Shown here in pieces: positions 24,131 through 38,057 of a DNA stretch of 64,000 bases. The stretch is taken from NCBI RefSeq assembly GCF_945859685.1, contig NC_079149.1:9459118-9523117 (forward strand), read 5' to 3'. The DNA is from Eupeodes corollae. Taxonomy: Eukaryota > Arthropoda > Insecta > Diptera > Syrphidae. Each line of letters starts with the position of its first letter. The stretch's first letter is position 1. The notes beneath the pieces were generated by a model, which was not told the origin of the DNA, searched no databases, and was given only the letters and a program-made list of their open reading frames with translations. A program made the translations under genes and the position numbers.

Positions 24131-27100
24131 ATTGGATAAAGTTTTGGCCAAGTAACGCATGAATCGCTTAATGCCAGAATAATTTGTACTTCCAAATTGT
24201 AGGAAATGCATAAATCAATGCGTTCACCTTAAATTGTTCAGTGGTAGAGCTTATTTTTTTGGTTAAAAAACACTGTAAACAGGCAAATTTATCATACATT
24301 AAGCGAAAACAATCCTTAAGTTATTAAATCCGTTAACAGGTCAACTATATTTAGTATGGTTTACATGTTGGCGGTATCAAAGGCCCTTTTTTCTTTCAAA
24401 ATACGAACTGCAGTTTTTGGACTACTTCAAAAGCTTCTAATATGTCTCGACAAAGCAACTGTTTGCTGTGGTACCGACATAATGACGTCATCGGACCATA
24501 CATATATTTGATAACGACTCACGTTGTCTAATTTTTTGTTATAAGTCGAAGGTTACGTAAGGCTTGAAATTGCATGATTATGGCAATTTTTTTCATGTTG
24601 AAGATTTGTAAAGTAACTATCGAGAAAGTCCAATTTGGCTCTTAATTTGTTGACAATTTCCTACCGCCTCAAGGCCAACATAATCCATGCCATCAATTTA
24701 ACTCTTTCTATTTATGCACAGATTCGTGAGAAATTGGACAAAAGCCACGGTGGAAAATCAAGCGAATACAAAAAGATCTAGCAAAGAAACATTTCAAGAA
24801 CCATTGTTAAAAAAACTTTATGTTTAAGAAAAATTCAGACCAAAAATAAGTTTAATAAATATTTTGAAAACATTTCAGAAATGTTTCTATATTTCTGAAA
24901 GTTTTTTTGTATGTTTCTGAAACGTTTTAAAATTGTCTTTGGTTTTCACGCACTTTAGCGTGTTTTTTTCTTGAACAACTAAAAGATAAATATTTCTAAA
25001 AAGCTTCGAAATGCAAAAACAGTCGTCAAATCTTTGATCGAAATCATTAAAGCCTTCAACATCATTAAGACTGGTTTATTTAATATTTATTCTAATATTA
25101 TATCCTCAGCTGCGAAGCCCGTATCATAGCGGATGGTGAGTGAAAACATGTCAAAAATATTGGAAAACAATGCCAGTTTATATTTGAGCTCATCTTTTGA
25201 GTATAATGTTTCTTTTTTAAGCCACACATCAAGAATGTGGAATGCTTAAACAAAGTCTATTCCATTTTGATTTTTAAAACTGTTAAACCAATTCATATCT
25301 ACTCTTAAATTCTTCCTTAAATTTTTAAACTAGGTACATTTTGAAAAAAAAAAACAAGTTTTCACTATTTTTATTTCAACGCATAAAATGCTGAGCTTCT
25401 GAAAATTTGCCTTGAGAATACTTAAATAAATAAATGTGTACCTTTGTTTCGGGTTCTTTCCAAAAACCTGCGGTAAACAAGTTTCAAAATCTATGATAAG
25501 AAAAAGCTCCTTAAAGAATTTGACCTCTTCGACAAGGACATCCAAATTTTAAAGATACCCTTTTTTTCTTAAAAGTCATCTATCATCTTACTTTGAGAAC
25601 GGGGATGACATGCTTTGACTTCGTTAACAAGTTTTTTCCTTATTTATATTTGCTTCCTGTTTTTTTTTTATTTTTGTCTGTCAAACCACCCTTTGGAATG
25701 TCTCATCTCTCATCCCTCATCCCTGCAAATGCACCTTAAACCTGATAAACTCGATTTTGTGAGACTTTTTTTTCCGGTTTGGTACTTATTATATTTATTT
25801 TTATCTAAATAAAAAATCTCAAATAAAAATAAGAACTGTCTGCTTTTGAGAATTTCAAAATTGAACTTCATGTTTAAAATACCGCAAAACGTGATGTGGT
25901 TGTATGAAATGTTTTTATTATAAAACTTAAGGGTGCTGCCCAACCATTTTTTAAAGAATAAAAAAGTTTACCTGATGCTTGAAGATAGAAAATCCAGGAA
26001 AATAAGTTCAACATATATATTGAACTTTTTCAGCACCTTGTATAAAGGTAGGTGTGTTAAATTACTATAAGCTACTTGAAAACTGTCAATAATCCGAAAC
26101 AGATTCATAATTTTTGAAAACTCATAGAAATGTGAATAATTTTTGTATCATTATTTAATCATCTCAAAACAGTAGTGATTATAAAAATTAGATAATCTCA
26201 TTGAAAATAAACAAAACAAAATAGGCACGACGAGTATGACTGGTGCAACCTTTTCTCGACCACAATGAACCCTTTATTTCAACAGAAATAACCTCATAAA
26301 TTGAAATAGGAAGTCATCTAAGATTACTTTAACCTATAATAAAAATACAAAAACATAGAAAAACAACAACAAAAGGCAGAAATCATCAAACAACCGACCA
26401 ACAACGAAGCATTTTAATGTTAAGACTCACTGTAGGTAGGTAGGTAGATGTATCTAGATACATTAAGTAAGCTCAAGTGAACACCTATGTATTTCTTTTT
26501 TCCATCTCCGGAAGCAATTTTTATCTTTTCTTGATTCCAAAACGACTCAACTCGACTCTCCCATTATTTCATTATCATATTTTGTTTTCATTTTCTAATC
26601 CGAGAAAAAACAAGACAACTTTAAGAAAAAAGAAACAAAAACAAAAACAACATCCCAGACAATATTGTCATCTTGTTTTTCTATTGTATTTGGTATACCA
26701 GACAAATACCGGGGTAGGTCTTATTTTTCTATGTTTTTGTTGTTGTTTTTTAATGTTGTGCCTGTTTATGAGTACCTACCTACCTACCTACCTTACTTAT
26801 GTTCCTATTTGTATCATAAAAATAGCTCGTGCCGTGTGTCGATCTTACTTACATACGTATATACACATAAATAGATACAAAACTAAGTAAAAAGATACAA
26901 GCGCAAACACACACCTCATGTATCTATAAGATACTACTCTACTCATATAGTAATATAATAAACATCTCTCACATCTTCAAGACACACGTTTAGAATAATG
27001 TACTCGTATCTTGTCTCTAGAATCTAGATGAATGAGGAAAGACAATATAATATTATAAAGGAATGCGGGCGGCATGTAAAACGCTACAGTTTACCTTCGG

Positions 27101-28230
27101 AAAAAAATAACTTTGAAAGTGTAAAATACAAAAAAAACTCATTTTCCTCACGCCAGCCGACACCGCCACCGGCCGCGCCGACCAAAGAAAACGACATCAA
27201 TGAAAATAGACAAGTCAGTCATTATAGTGAGGAGTTGGAAATAATATTCAGAGACGGTTGTGGACACTAAGTGGCGCCCGATTGAAGGCCAAAAAGAAGA
27301 AAAATATGAATTAATTTGGAGTTAATAAGAAAAACGATAAATTTGCCGTTTTTTGTGCATTTTCTAGATCTTTTACACATAGGTTAAACTTCTAATTGGA
27401 ATTTTGGAAACATCCTTGAAATTTAAAAGATTTAAAGTAAATTAATTATTTATATTATTGAGTGGTACAAAGTAAAACAATTGCTGAACTAGTAAAACGG
27501 CTTTTTTATCGCATTTTTATTTTAATATCTTTAACATAGATCGAAAGTGAAACCTAAATTTTCACACTTAGTATCATTTTCTGGGAATGAAATCACATTC
27601 AAAAATGAAGAATAAATAAAAACAGTTTTTATCGCCAATTGTCGTTTTTTTTGTTTACATACGTTTAAACAAAGTTAAAACTCGATTTCTTTTATATAGC
27701 ACAATTTGAACTTAAGAACGATGATTATTATATCATTCTCTCATTATTATTAAATGTTGACCATAAATGTCATTGAAAAAACGTTTCACAGCCGTCATTT
27801 TGTTATAAATGCCTTAAAGAAAATTTATTTTAAGGCGTCACTGATTCCTGTTTATTTCATCTCAATCTATTTTGTTGTATGTACTTCTCAATAAATCCCC
27901 AAAAAAACTATTTTTTTAGCCTTTAGGATGACCTAAGGCCTTAAACGATTTTGTTTCTTCTTTGTCTCTTCTTAAGATTGAAAGTATAAACCCAACTTTT
28001 GGCACTCAGAACACTTTTTAAGAAAGCAAAACATAAAAAATAAAACGTTTTTCAAAATTTACAACGTCCAAACAAACGTTCTTATTGACGCTTTTTCATT
28101 TGAATGAAAATTACATTTTGGGGCTTAATATTAACTGAACCTTGCATACAAATTAACAGATATACAAAAACGTTATTTTTATCGCTTTTTTGAGTTTAAA
28201 ACAAGTAAACCAGAAATTAGTAAAAACAAA
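24131..28230. other. Long AT-rich stretch without recognised genes
   Basis: Contains TAGGTAGG microsatellites (26430, 26770) and a short GC-rich island at 27148-27190 within an open frame (27028-27270) whose protein resembles nothing I know. A stretch near 24690-24780 reads like an old protein remnant (QIREKLDKSHGGKSSEY), but I cannot name it. Confidence 0.35.
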
Positions 28231-28860
28231 AAATTATTTTTTACTAAGTAAAACAATGAAAACAATACAAATATCTTCGTTTTCAAAAAAAACCTTTTTA
28301 TTCAAATTAGGCTGATTTCATAAAAACGATAAACATACAATCGTTTTCAAGCAAACCTTCTTTTCATGGCATTTACCTTATTTAAAAAAACGATAAAGAT
28401 ATATTCGCTTTCAAAAATATTGCTTCTTTATCGTTCATGAAAATGATAAAAAACATTCGTTTTTAAGAAAATCGTGTTTTTTTAACGAATTAATCTAATT
28501 TCATAAAAACGATAAAATTACATTCGTTTTTAAGAAAATCGTTTTATTATCGAATTTACCTAATTTCATGAAATCTATTCAAATATATTGCTTTTCAAGA
28601 AAAACGATTTTTTTATCGAATTAATCTTATTTCATAAAAACGATAAAATTACATTCATTTTAATAAAATTGTGTTATTATCGAATAAATCTCATTTCATG
28701 AAAACGATAAAAATTTACTTTTTTAGGAAAACCGTTTTTTATTGGATTTATTTAATTTTATAAAAAAAAAGACGATAACGATGTATAAGTTTTCGAGAAA
28801 ACGATAAAAAAAAAACGTTTTTATATCGCTTTAGTCTGATTTCTTTCCTTTTGCTTGTTG
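28230..28860. repeat. Minisatellite of 62-67-bp units with paired CGATAA / TTATCG motifs
   Basis: About eight units start with a TTTCATAAAAACGATAAA-like phrase at roughly 28316, 28381, 28436, 28499, 28564, 28631, 28693 and 28755. Each carries ATTCGTTTT.AAGAAAATCG and then TTTATCGAATT, so each unit can fold on itself. Divergence between units is moderate. Sparse copies of CGATAAA further up (27330) may be the decayed edge. Confidence 0.8.
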
Positions 28861-31800
28861 TGTGATAATACTTAAAATATACAAAACCTAAGGCCCCTAC
28901 TTAACCACAAAACCTTTTGATCGCTCCTGGTTGCTGAATACAATTAAAAAATAAAAGAATAGAAAATGTGTGAAGTTTCAAGAATGGTCTGAAAAAAAAG
29001 GAAAATTAGAAGGAGATACACAAAAAAACAAAGAAAATGTGTATCAAACCAGCTGAATGCATAGCTGAGAAATTTTCCTTTTATTTGTCCGTTTAGGTTT
29101 TTACGTCTGATGTCTATGATTGTCTCCGTATCGTCTATTCAATGAATACGACGACGCCTGCCGTAGTCGAAGCCGTCACTGATGCGCCTGCTGAACTAAA
29201 CGACATCATCTGTTTATTTATTTGACTATATTTTTTGTTTTTGTTGTTGTTTTATTTTGTGCGGTTTTCCAGATACCAGATAGCCAGAGTCAACACCGCC
29301 AGCAACACCACCACCACCGGTATCCCTGTTGTGCCTATAGTACCGTGACAAATGATGGATGGTCCATAAACATGTGTTTTTTGTGTATGTTTATTTTCTT
29401 TATAGTCAAAAACTAGAAATGCATGATAAAGAGAAGAAACAAAAATGGACACACGTCGACGTGGTCGCGTCGTGGGTCGTCATCGTCAGCATCGGAACGA
29501 AACCTCGAAATGGATCATTAACGCTTCTCACATATCTCCTAATGGTTTTATTCGGCTCTGGCGAATTCGTAGATAAATTCGCACGCTATGGCTATCCGCA
29601 CTTTGGTTTTAAGCAGATTTATATTATTTAAGTTTTTTCAATGATCCACTGACACAAATTGAAAAATTGAGATTGCATGATGTGAAAAACAAAATTCATT
29701 CATGTTTCTTTATTTTTTTAAAAATTATCACAATTATGTATCGGAATTTTTTGGCACGCTATGGTAAGCTTCAACAAAGTAGCATTAATGAATGGAAAAA
29801 CTTTTGTATGTTTGTGATTATTATTTTAGAAAACATTATTAAAGAAAAATATTGGAATCGTAGAAAATCCATTACACTATTATTTGAAAACATTGAAAAT
29901 CATTGAAATTTTGTATTTCTATTTCTGTAATGAGAACTACGTTTTTCGTACCGTTTATGGACAACAAAAGTGTAAATTTAACTCAAAATATTTGTTTTTG
30001 TAACTTAAATCCAAAACTCACCCTTAGTAAAAATATATAAATACATTTTGAACCATGTCAAAACCATTACACCATCACTTAGTTCAATGTGAGAAGAAAA
30101 TTAAGTGGCATCTATACAATAATATATTTCCCTTCAGTAAAAATTAAAACAACAGTCACTTTCGTTTTTAAGTAATTTTGTATGTTTAAAATTCCAATCG
30201 CATATCTTTCAAAACAACTGAAAAACTGACACCCTTCTTTATGAAGAGAACCGTGTATAGGTTAATATAATTAATTGCACTCTCTTCATCACTTCAAAAC
30301 AGGAAATGACAAAATCTTCAAATGGAATACCAATTTTCTGTTTTCAAAAAAAAGAGACCCATAAAAGTGTCATATAAGATAATGACCATCATATCATTTT
30401 ATTATTTATTGAAATACGTCTATGAATTGTTTGTACATGTCGTGGTTTTGTGGTTTTTAACATTCGGTACTTCAATATTTTTGTAGACGGGAAAAAAAGT
30501 ACTTGAATATTTTTTTTTGTTTTACAATTGAGAACGACGAGCGACGTGATAAGATTGATTTTCTTGATGGTTTGTTTGTTTTGTCAAAATGACAACTCAG
30601 AGTGTCAATTAAAATTAATTTCACTTTTACTTCAATTAGAAAATTAAAAAGTGAAAATTTACTTTTGAAGAAGTTACTCGAATCAAGTATGGAATACTTT
30701 GTTCCTTAAAGTCATTTTTTCCCATGGTTATCATATAAATGAATTGTTAGTTGGCGGTATTTGTCAATATCACTTTAAACTTACAAAAAAAGATCAGGCC
30801 TTAGTAGGATGAGTTGAGGGACTCCATATTTGAGGCTTATTTAGAACTGATTTTGAATGTTTAGATGCAGATTTCACTAAAATGACAGATATTTTATTTT
30901 TTCAATAATTGATTCGATACAAAAGTCAATATTTCAATCCGAATTTTTTCAATTTTATTTCTGATTATTCAAGTAAAACTCACTTAGTCCAAAATAAAAT
31001 TAAGACACACTTTTTGAACCAAAAAATGCGTTCAACATCTGCCACTGTGTTCCAAAATCGTTAGAATAACATTTTGAAGTTTTAATGATGCAACATATTA
31101 AATAAACCATCATAAAGGATTTAAAATTCTGCGTTTTAACAATGCTCTAAATATTTATCCTCACAAACTGTTTAAACGTTTGAATCCTTTGCTAACTAGT
31201 TAAATGCTAATTCTGTATTTCACAGATTTCCTTGTTGTAACAGTTCTTGAAAAAAAGAAACAGACAAACCCAAATACTCCTCCGAAATGTCAGAAATTTT
31301 GAAATCATTGATTTATTGAATTAGGCGTAAATGTGAAAGTCGGTGTTTCAAGGGTGAACATTTAAAAAAAGAACAAAAGATCACTGGAAGGCTTTTTGGT
31401 AGATATTTTACTACAATAATTGTTTAAATAAATTGCATTTTGAAAATCCCGTTATTTGAAGTGTGAAAGTACTAAATTCGCTTTAAAATCCTACTTTCAT
31501 GTAGTTTTTCAGTTAAAACTTATTTTTTTGGGAAATTATCATGCAACAATATTTTTTGGTTTACCACTTTTAACGACAAATTCAAGACAGTTTTTTAATA
31601 TCGATTTATTTCTAGCATTTTTAAAAGGTTGTGAATTACCAGGGAATCAGAGATTCGTACAAAAAAAACTGTTTTTCGTTTATGAAATTATTTAGCACAA
31701 TTAATCAAAATTTGTACTTGATTTTTATAAAGATAGGTTAGGGTAAGTTTGGGAAGATTGGCTCGTGATTGATGCGATTATCACCACCCTTTGATAGATT

Positions 31801-33344
31801 TAGATACATTTTGATATGCTCAAGTAATTTGTCTTCCCTATAAGTGACATTTTTAACCTATGACATGTATGGCTTGTTTTTTCTCACCCATTTAGAGGTT
31901 TTGCTAAAGCAAAAGAGACTGTTTCCTTCAATGTCTTTAAATTCTTTAAAGTTTTTAAGGAATAGTACTTCTTTGTTTATGTCTCAACATTGTCAAAGGT
32001 TTAAACATTTTTTTTAACAAATTACCTTTAAAATGTGTGTTTTTAACAGTGTCAAAATTAAATTTCAGAAAATAAATTAGCAAAGGAATATTGTTCTTAT
32101 TCTTCTTTATGGAATTTGCACTCTTTCTTCAGTCTTTTACACACTATATTTACGAGCATCATAAGTTATTCAAAAACAATTTACTCCTTATAAGATATTG
32201 GAAAGTTCATTTTAAAAACTATTCCAAGGTCATTTTCGAAAAGATTCAAGTACCATACAGAGTACATAATTTGACTAATGGTTGTGACGAGAGCGAGAAA
32301 TAAGGGTTTGAAATTCTGCAGATATGTTAACACGTATGCAAAAACTATATATATGCAAAAATAAAGGGGAAATCCTTTAAAAAAAAAAATAAAAGGGTCA
32401 AGCAGATGATGTCAAAATTGTACATAAGTTTTTAGGTAAATTCGCAAAGCAATATCATTAACATGAAATAACCTTTTGAAAAGGGTTGAAGAGGCTATAA
32501 TCGCACTAGAGTATACAATATGTTCCTCTTCTATGCAATCTCAGTTAACATTGTGTATAGAGTTACTTATATATTCATATCTATATATATAACAAATATA
32601 CATAAAATGATGTACATACGAGTATATAGTGTAAATAATAGTATGAAAAGATCTTCATTTTATGAACTTACGGAGTTATTACATACAAAACAAAAAATGT
32701 ATCAATAGGTTCAAATTAACCTTAAATCCGTCAACTTCAAAACTTGTTAGAACCAATATCTATAACTTAACAATAAGCATTATTTATAAACGGTTTTTGG
32801 TAAGGTTGAAATATCTTTAAAGGGAAACATTTTTTTAGATTCACAGTTTAAAATGAAATGTGGTTGATCTTAAAATGCAAGAGCTTTGGTACTTTTTTTA
32901 AAATTTGGATTCAAGCTAAGTTAACTAGCTCCATTACAAAGCAATCTTTGATTCAGGTGGTAATAAAGTGTATTAAATACGACTCAATTTTGTATGTTTA
33001 CGTATACTTTACTCAAAACACCCCACCCCAATCACCGAAAGCTGTACGATTTGTTTAAAAATGTATCTAATACCAACAAGCTATAAATGCAACATAAACA
33101 GTCTCGAAAATCAAGATGCGTATTTGAAAATCGATAAATACATAAAATGTATAATATTTCTGTTGGCATTTGACTTAACCATTCACTAGTCACGTCTTTC
33201 GACTAATTTAGATAACTAAAGAGTGTTTTGAGCTTTAGGTTGTTGTTAAGATTGTCAAACTGTGTTGACATTTCTGTTTGATAGTTTTTTTTTTAATTTA
33301 GTATGAATCGTTTAACTCCAAAACAACGCTTCCTAACTTTCTTC
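28861..33344. other. Unassigned AT-rich stretch
   Basis: No protein-like frame or RNA gene recognised. A GC-rich patch at 29148-29210 and another at 29455-29500 (CGTCGACGTGGTCGCGTCG) may be regulatory. A unit resembling the 22.9-24.1 kb array (TTGTCAAACTGTGTTGACAT) occurs near 33253. Confidence 0.35.
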
Positions 33345-34788
33345 CTTACGATGGCGTTACAGTTCTATTGCCTTAGCCATCAAACTTCTCCATTTAGCTC
33401 GATCCCTAGCTAGATGTTTCCGTTTGCGCAATCCAAGGTGGGTAAGATCACTTTCCACTTGTGCGCAATAACAGATTCGCAGCCTTCCTCTTCTTGGTGT
33501 GTATTTGAAGCCTTTTCCGGTCCGGAGCACTGATATCCATACGCTCTGCAAACTCGGCTTTGGACCTTTATCCTTCTAGCTAAGTCTCCGTCGCAGTACA
33601 GCTCTTTGTTCCAACTTCTCCACCACTCATATTCTATGTATACGGTAGATCACGCAAAGAACTTTTCTCTTTAAACGACCCTATTCGCCATTGTTATAGT
33701 CCATGCTTCGACACCGTTTAGCAGGAAGTTGTTGATGAAAGTCTTACAAAGCGACACTTTGGTTGCTGAGAAAGGGCTTTACTGTTCAATTGCTTTCTTA
33801 GCATAAAGAAACAGCGGGTACAAGAGTAATTTTGCGTTTGATCTCAGCACTGTTGTTGTTTCCTGCAAGCTCCGATAGACAAAGCCCTTAACTACTTCAA
33901 AGTTACTACTATTGATGATGACGTACTGTCCGCGACGTATGTAAGTGTTATAGGACCTTTCTTGATGACAGCATATACTTTGCTCTCATTAACAGCTTAA
34001 CCTATTTCTGACGCCTCTGTCTCACTACTTACAAAGGCCCTTTCAATATCAAGCTGAGTTCTTCCGATTATTTAAAAGTTCGTCAGCATATGCCAAAAAT
34101 TAGACAGTCTTTTGAAAGATAGTGCCACTAGTGTTGACGTGGGCGCTCTGCACTATTTCTTCCAAGACGATGTTAAAGAAATGACTTGGCAGCGCATTTA
34201 AAGCCTTTTTTAAAGTCAAAATGTTCTGTTAAGTTTGTTTCTAACCATTTTTAGAATAGCACGAATTCTCTATGGTTATCTTGCATAAACATAAATGGAA
34301 GTCATGACTCTATACAGTTCGTTTCTGTAGAAGATCGGCCGTAATGTGAATATTCATATTTATATTTATTTCATTGATTGCTTATACAAAGTAAGATACA
34401 ATATCTTATAAGTTATTGTTAAGCTTAATAGAATATTTGATCGATTGTTGCCTTTCCATGTCTAAGGCCATTGTCGACAATAAGACGTTCATATATCAGG
34501 CGAAGAGAAGATTTTGTATGCGATTTTAAGAAGACTTATTACTCTATAATTGGTGCAGTATAGAGGGTCTGCTTTTTCAGTATCGGCAACAAAATTTTGA
34601 GGTTGCATAATCAGACATGCTTTCTTCCGACCATATTTTACAGATATGCATGCTCCTAACCAAATTATCTCCAACTGCCTTAAAAAGCTCGGCATTCAAG
34701 TCATCTGCTTCAGCGATTTTGTTAGACTTCAGCTAGGATAAGGCGATCCTTATTTTGTCTGAGTCGGTAAGACGGAATTGTTGGATTT
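33345..34788 (-). pseudogene. Older non-LTR retrotransposon fragment, 3' part (copy D, left half)
   Basis: Minus-strand reading gives NYRVISLLKIAYKIFSS (RT palm region, about 34500-34560), an RT catalytic-loop relic near 34090, and at the 3' end VESDLTHLGLRKRKHLARD then RAKWRSLM (33375-33470), the usual C-terminal signature of LINE ORF2. Many stops and frameshifts. It is split at 34788/35716 by the insertion of copy E; its other half is 35716-35935. Confidence 0.8.
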
Positions 34789-35715
34789 CATCATCATCAT
34801 CAGGTCCTCTAACCCCGCACGGGGCATAGGGCGTCGACAAAACGTCTCCATCCTTCTCGATCTGGAGCTAGATATCTTAACTGTGGCCACTTCTTCCTAC
34901 CCGCCGTGACCCCTGAGGAATCCATTCAAAGGACTGCTTCGCAATATCATCGTTTAGTTTCCTCAGTGTATAACCAATCCATTGCCATTTGCGCTTTCTG
35001 ATGTCGATGTCCAAGCGCCTTTGACTTGTCCTACGCCACAATTCCTGGTTAGATATTGCTTGTGGCCAGCGAATTTTAAGGATGTGACGCAGACAGCGGC
35101 TCACAAAAGCCTGCGTTTTTCTCGAGATGGTGGCTGAGACTTTCCATGTTTCACAAGCACATAATAGCACAGATTTCACATTGGATTCGAAGAATCTCAG
35201 TTTAGTGCGTAAGGAGACTTGACTGGATTTCCAAATTTGGGACAAAGCACCAAAGGCAACGCAAGCTTTATTTATTCTGCTTTTTACGTCCAGATCCGTA
35301 CCACCATTTGCTGATACAATACTTCCGAGGTAATTAAATTGTTCGACCTCTTCAATAATAGTGTCATGCAGAAGAATACGATGTTGTGTTGGGGGGCCTG
35401 ATAGCGTTATTTTTGCAGTTTTGCTGTTTAAAGTTGTAAAGTTTGACACATCTCGTTCAGCCCACTGATGTTATTTGCCATGCGATATATATCGTCGGCA
35501 TAGTCTAAATGGCTAAGCCTTTCAAACGTTCTCCATTGAATACCTTGACTCTCAGTTGTACCAACGCTGGTCATTAGAACATCATCTATCGCCAGCAGAA
35601 AAAGAATTGGCGATAAAACATCCCCTTGTCTCACACCCTGACGCACTTCGAAAGAGTCGGATAGCTGCCCATTATGCAAAACGAAGCACCTAGCAGTTTT
35701 GTAGGACTCCTTTAT
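34789..35715 (-). mobile_element. 5'-truncated LINE (copy E) nested in copy D, flanked by a 13-bp target-site duplication
   Basis: AATTGTTGGATTT stands on both sides (34776-34788 and 35716-35728). Between them lies a minus-strand RT fragment: VRQGVRQGDVLSPILF and the intact YADD loop (LDYADDI), then NYLGSIVSANGG, CETWKVS, RKRKWQWIGYTLRK and, at the end, LAPDREGWRRFVDA. Two frameshifts break it. The 3' tail is a short (TGA)n-like run, as in RTE-type elements. 5' truncation plus a target-site duplication is the hallmark of target-primed reverse transcription. Confidence 0.88.
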
Positions 35716-35935
35716 AATTGTTGGATTTAGTCGTACATATTGAATGAATCATCCTCCCTGACAACGGAATTCGGTTCTTCGTCGCCTTTATGCAATCTGC
35801 AGAAATGGTCCTTCCTTTTTCTCAGCATTTACTACGGTAACACTATGATATTTCCACTTTCGTTAATTGTGCATCAATGGGTTCGAGGTTTATGTACTTG
35901 TAAAATTCGTTTCACCTGCTCAAAAATCTAAAAAA
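35716..35935 (-). pseudogene. Older LINE fragment (copy D, right half)
   Basis: Short continuation of copy D upstream, in minus-strand terms, of the nested insertion. Coding similarity is weak here; the assignment rests on position and on the shared duplication sequence. The right limit is a guess. Confidence 0.5.
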
Positions 35936-37600
35936 AAACAAAATTCTATAAAATAAATCATTCTTTGAAGCCCAAATAGCATTTAAATACAAAAAATGAT
36001 ATATACAAAACAAAAAACGGAATCGGAACATCTTTCATTAATCGAAATATATGAATTATGCATTGAGCTTGACGGGAGAACATAAATCACAAAGTTTGGC
36101 CTTCCCTTAAAGCTTAACTATGTTTTATTAATAACATTAACTGAGAGAATTTTATTAAATGAAACGCTTTTAATGGAAAATTTAAGAAAAAAAAGATGAG
36201 GCCCAAGGTGACTTCCTTGTGGAACACTTCTACAAATGGACAAATTTTAAGTATAATTCAATCTACATATATAAAGATATATTATAAAAAAGGGTAAAAT
36301 GTTATGGTTAAAGTTGAAATCGATTAACCGGACAGTGGAGAGTTTAAGTACAGTTTACTTAAACCGGGTCACAAATTCACCCCTTTAATTTTAAATTTCT
36401 AGTTCAACCTTAAATTGAAAAAAAGAACACCTTTGAATTTTTCTATCCTCTTCACCGGATGCAGGTTTTTTTTGTAAGGTATTATCTACCTTTTTATTAG
36501 TGATGCTGATTTCTTTTTTTTTGGTACAGCTTTTCATCTAAATGAAAATAATATAAAGCAGATGTCATTTTTTAAAATACTGAAATAGGACACAAAATCC
36601 TGATTTTATGCATAAATTTGTAACAAATAATTGTTAAAAAAAATATAAAAACCAGTTGAGATGATACAAACAACTTGAACTAGACTTTGTGGCATGCAAC
36701 AACCCACTTTCTATGTAAAAACAAAATAGCATCATCCCATCCCATGAGTAGCTTATATCCGAGAACAGTACATAGAAAAGGTAAAGATGACCAGCTGCTG
36801 GATAGGAAAACAAAACTACATAAGTACATCCATCCCATTTGAATATCGAAAAAAGGGGTAGGTTTATAAATAGAAATATATTGTTCATGGCAAGACCTTT
36901 GGCTTATGGTCCAGAACTTGAAGAGAAAAAAAATCTGCTCGACTATACAAAACCACCTGAATTTAAAACAGCTTTTCCTGCAGCTTCAAAGATGAAAGGA
37001 TAAAAGTTGGTTTACGCCTGCCAGAACTGGAATCCAAATACCAGAATTAAACATCCTGTGATGATGCTGACCTCAGGTATGGACCAATTTTTTTTCTTTT
37101 GCCCTTGCGCACAAAGTTCAAGCTGTTTGTAATAGGTTTAGGTATACCTACGTAAGTGAGTAGCCAGTTTTGACAATATTATCTAACTAACGAATCACAA
37201 CTGTCCGAAAACCGGATAAGCCCTTTTTATTCCACAATATAAATTAATGATTACCTTGATGGAAAAAGAAGCTATTCAACATGAGTGGAAATGATAGGTA
37301 AGTACCTATACAAAATTCTTTAAAAAGCTTTACAAATCCAGTAAGTAAACAAAGGCTTACATTTTAGGCATGTACAAACCCCCATAAACAACAAAGAACA
37401 TTCTTAATCCCCAAAAACCATTTCATTCGAATTTTTAATACGTCAGCGAAAAAAATTCTATGAATAGAAATACATTAGGATGGTATAAAAATGGCGCCCG
37501 GGAGTTATTTAACAGGGCATTTTATTTGCAGTGGATTAAGGTTTATTTAAAGCAGGAAATATAACAGAAGTGATTTGGTTTATTCTAAGAGATATTCTGG
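35936..37600. other. Unassigned AT-rich stretch
   Basis: No gene, RNA or element recognised. Confidence 0.35.
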
Positions 37601-37934
37601 CTACTTTGAATATAACAATGAGTGAGACAATGGTGAGTATTGAGGAGGATGTTCGGTCAATATATTCTGGATTCATTAACAAAGTTCAAGTGACCTAATA
37701 TAGACCCAATGACGCATTAAGCTGGTATGAATTACGAAAAAATGTTTTCATTCAATATCTTTGGACATTTTCAAAAATATCAATTATTTGGACAAATATT
37801 CAACGATGTGTAGATGGAAATCTTTATGCAGAAGCATTATTACCGACAGTGCAATTTGATAAAGATTTATATCCATTCCATTATTTGGGAGGGAGTTGAG
37901 TGGTTTGAAATTGAAAATGCATTGCGTCAAATTC

Positions 37935-38057
37935 TTACTTACTTAAGGTGGCGCTACAGTCCTGTGTGAACTAGGGCCTCATCCAACACACTTCTCCATC
38001 TAGCTCGGTCCCCAGCTAGATCTCAAGTTTCGCGCTCCAAGTTGGATGAGGTCACTT
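37935..38057 (-). mobile_element. Short LINE 3' end (copy F) with a possible 8-bp target-site duplication
   Basis: TCAAATTC occurs at 37927-37934 and 38058-38065. The insert reads on the minus strand DLIQLGARN, then a GAGAAGTG stretch, and ends GGCCCTAGTTC...GGACTGT.GCGCCACC, followed by a TAAG-type tail. That 3' terminal sequence is also the tail of the SINE family in this window. Confidence 0.7.

Noticed and set aside
24690..24790. Protein-like remnant QIREKLDKSHGG
   Set aside because: Too short and isolated to assign to any family.
27028..27270. 80-residue open frame with a PTPPPAAPT stretch
   Set aside because: No domain, no splice or expression context; kept only as a GC-rich patch.
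28230..28860. CRISPR-like array
   Set aside because: Units are degenerate along their whole length with no unique spacers, and the genome is eukaryotic.
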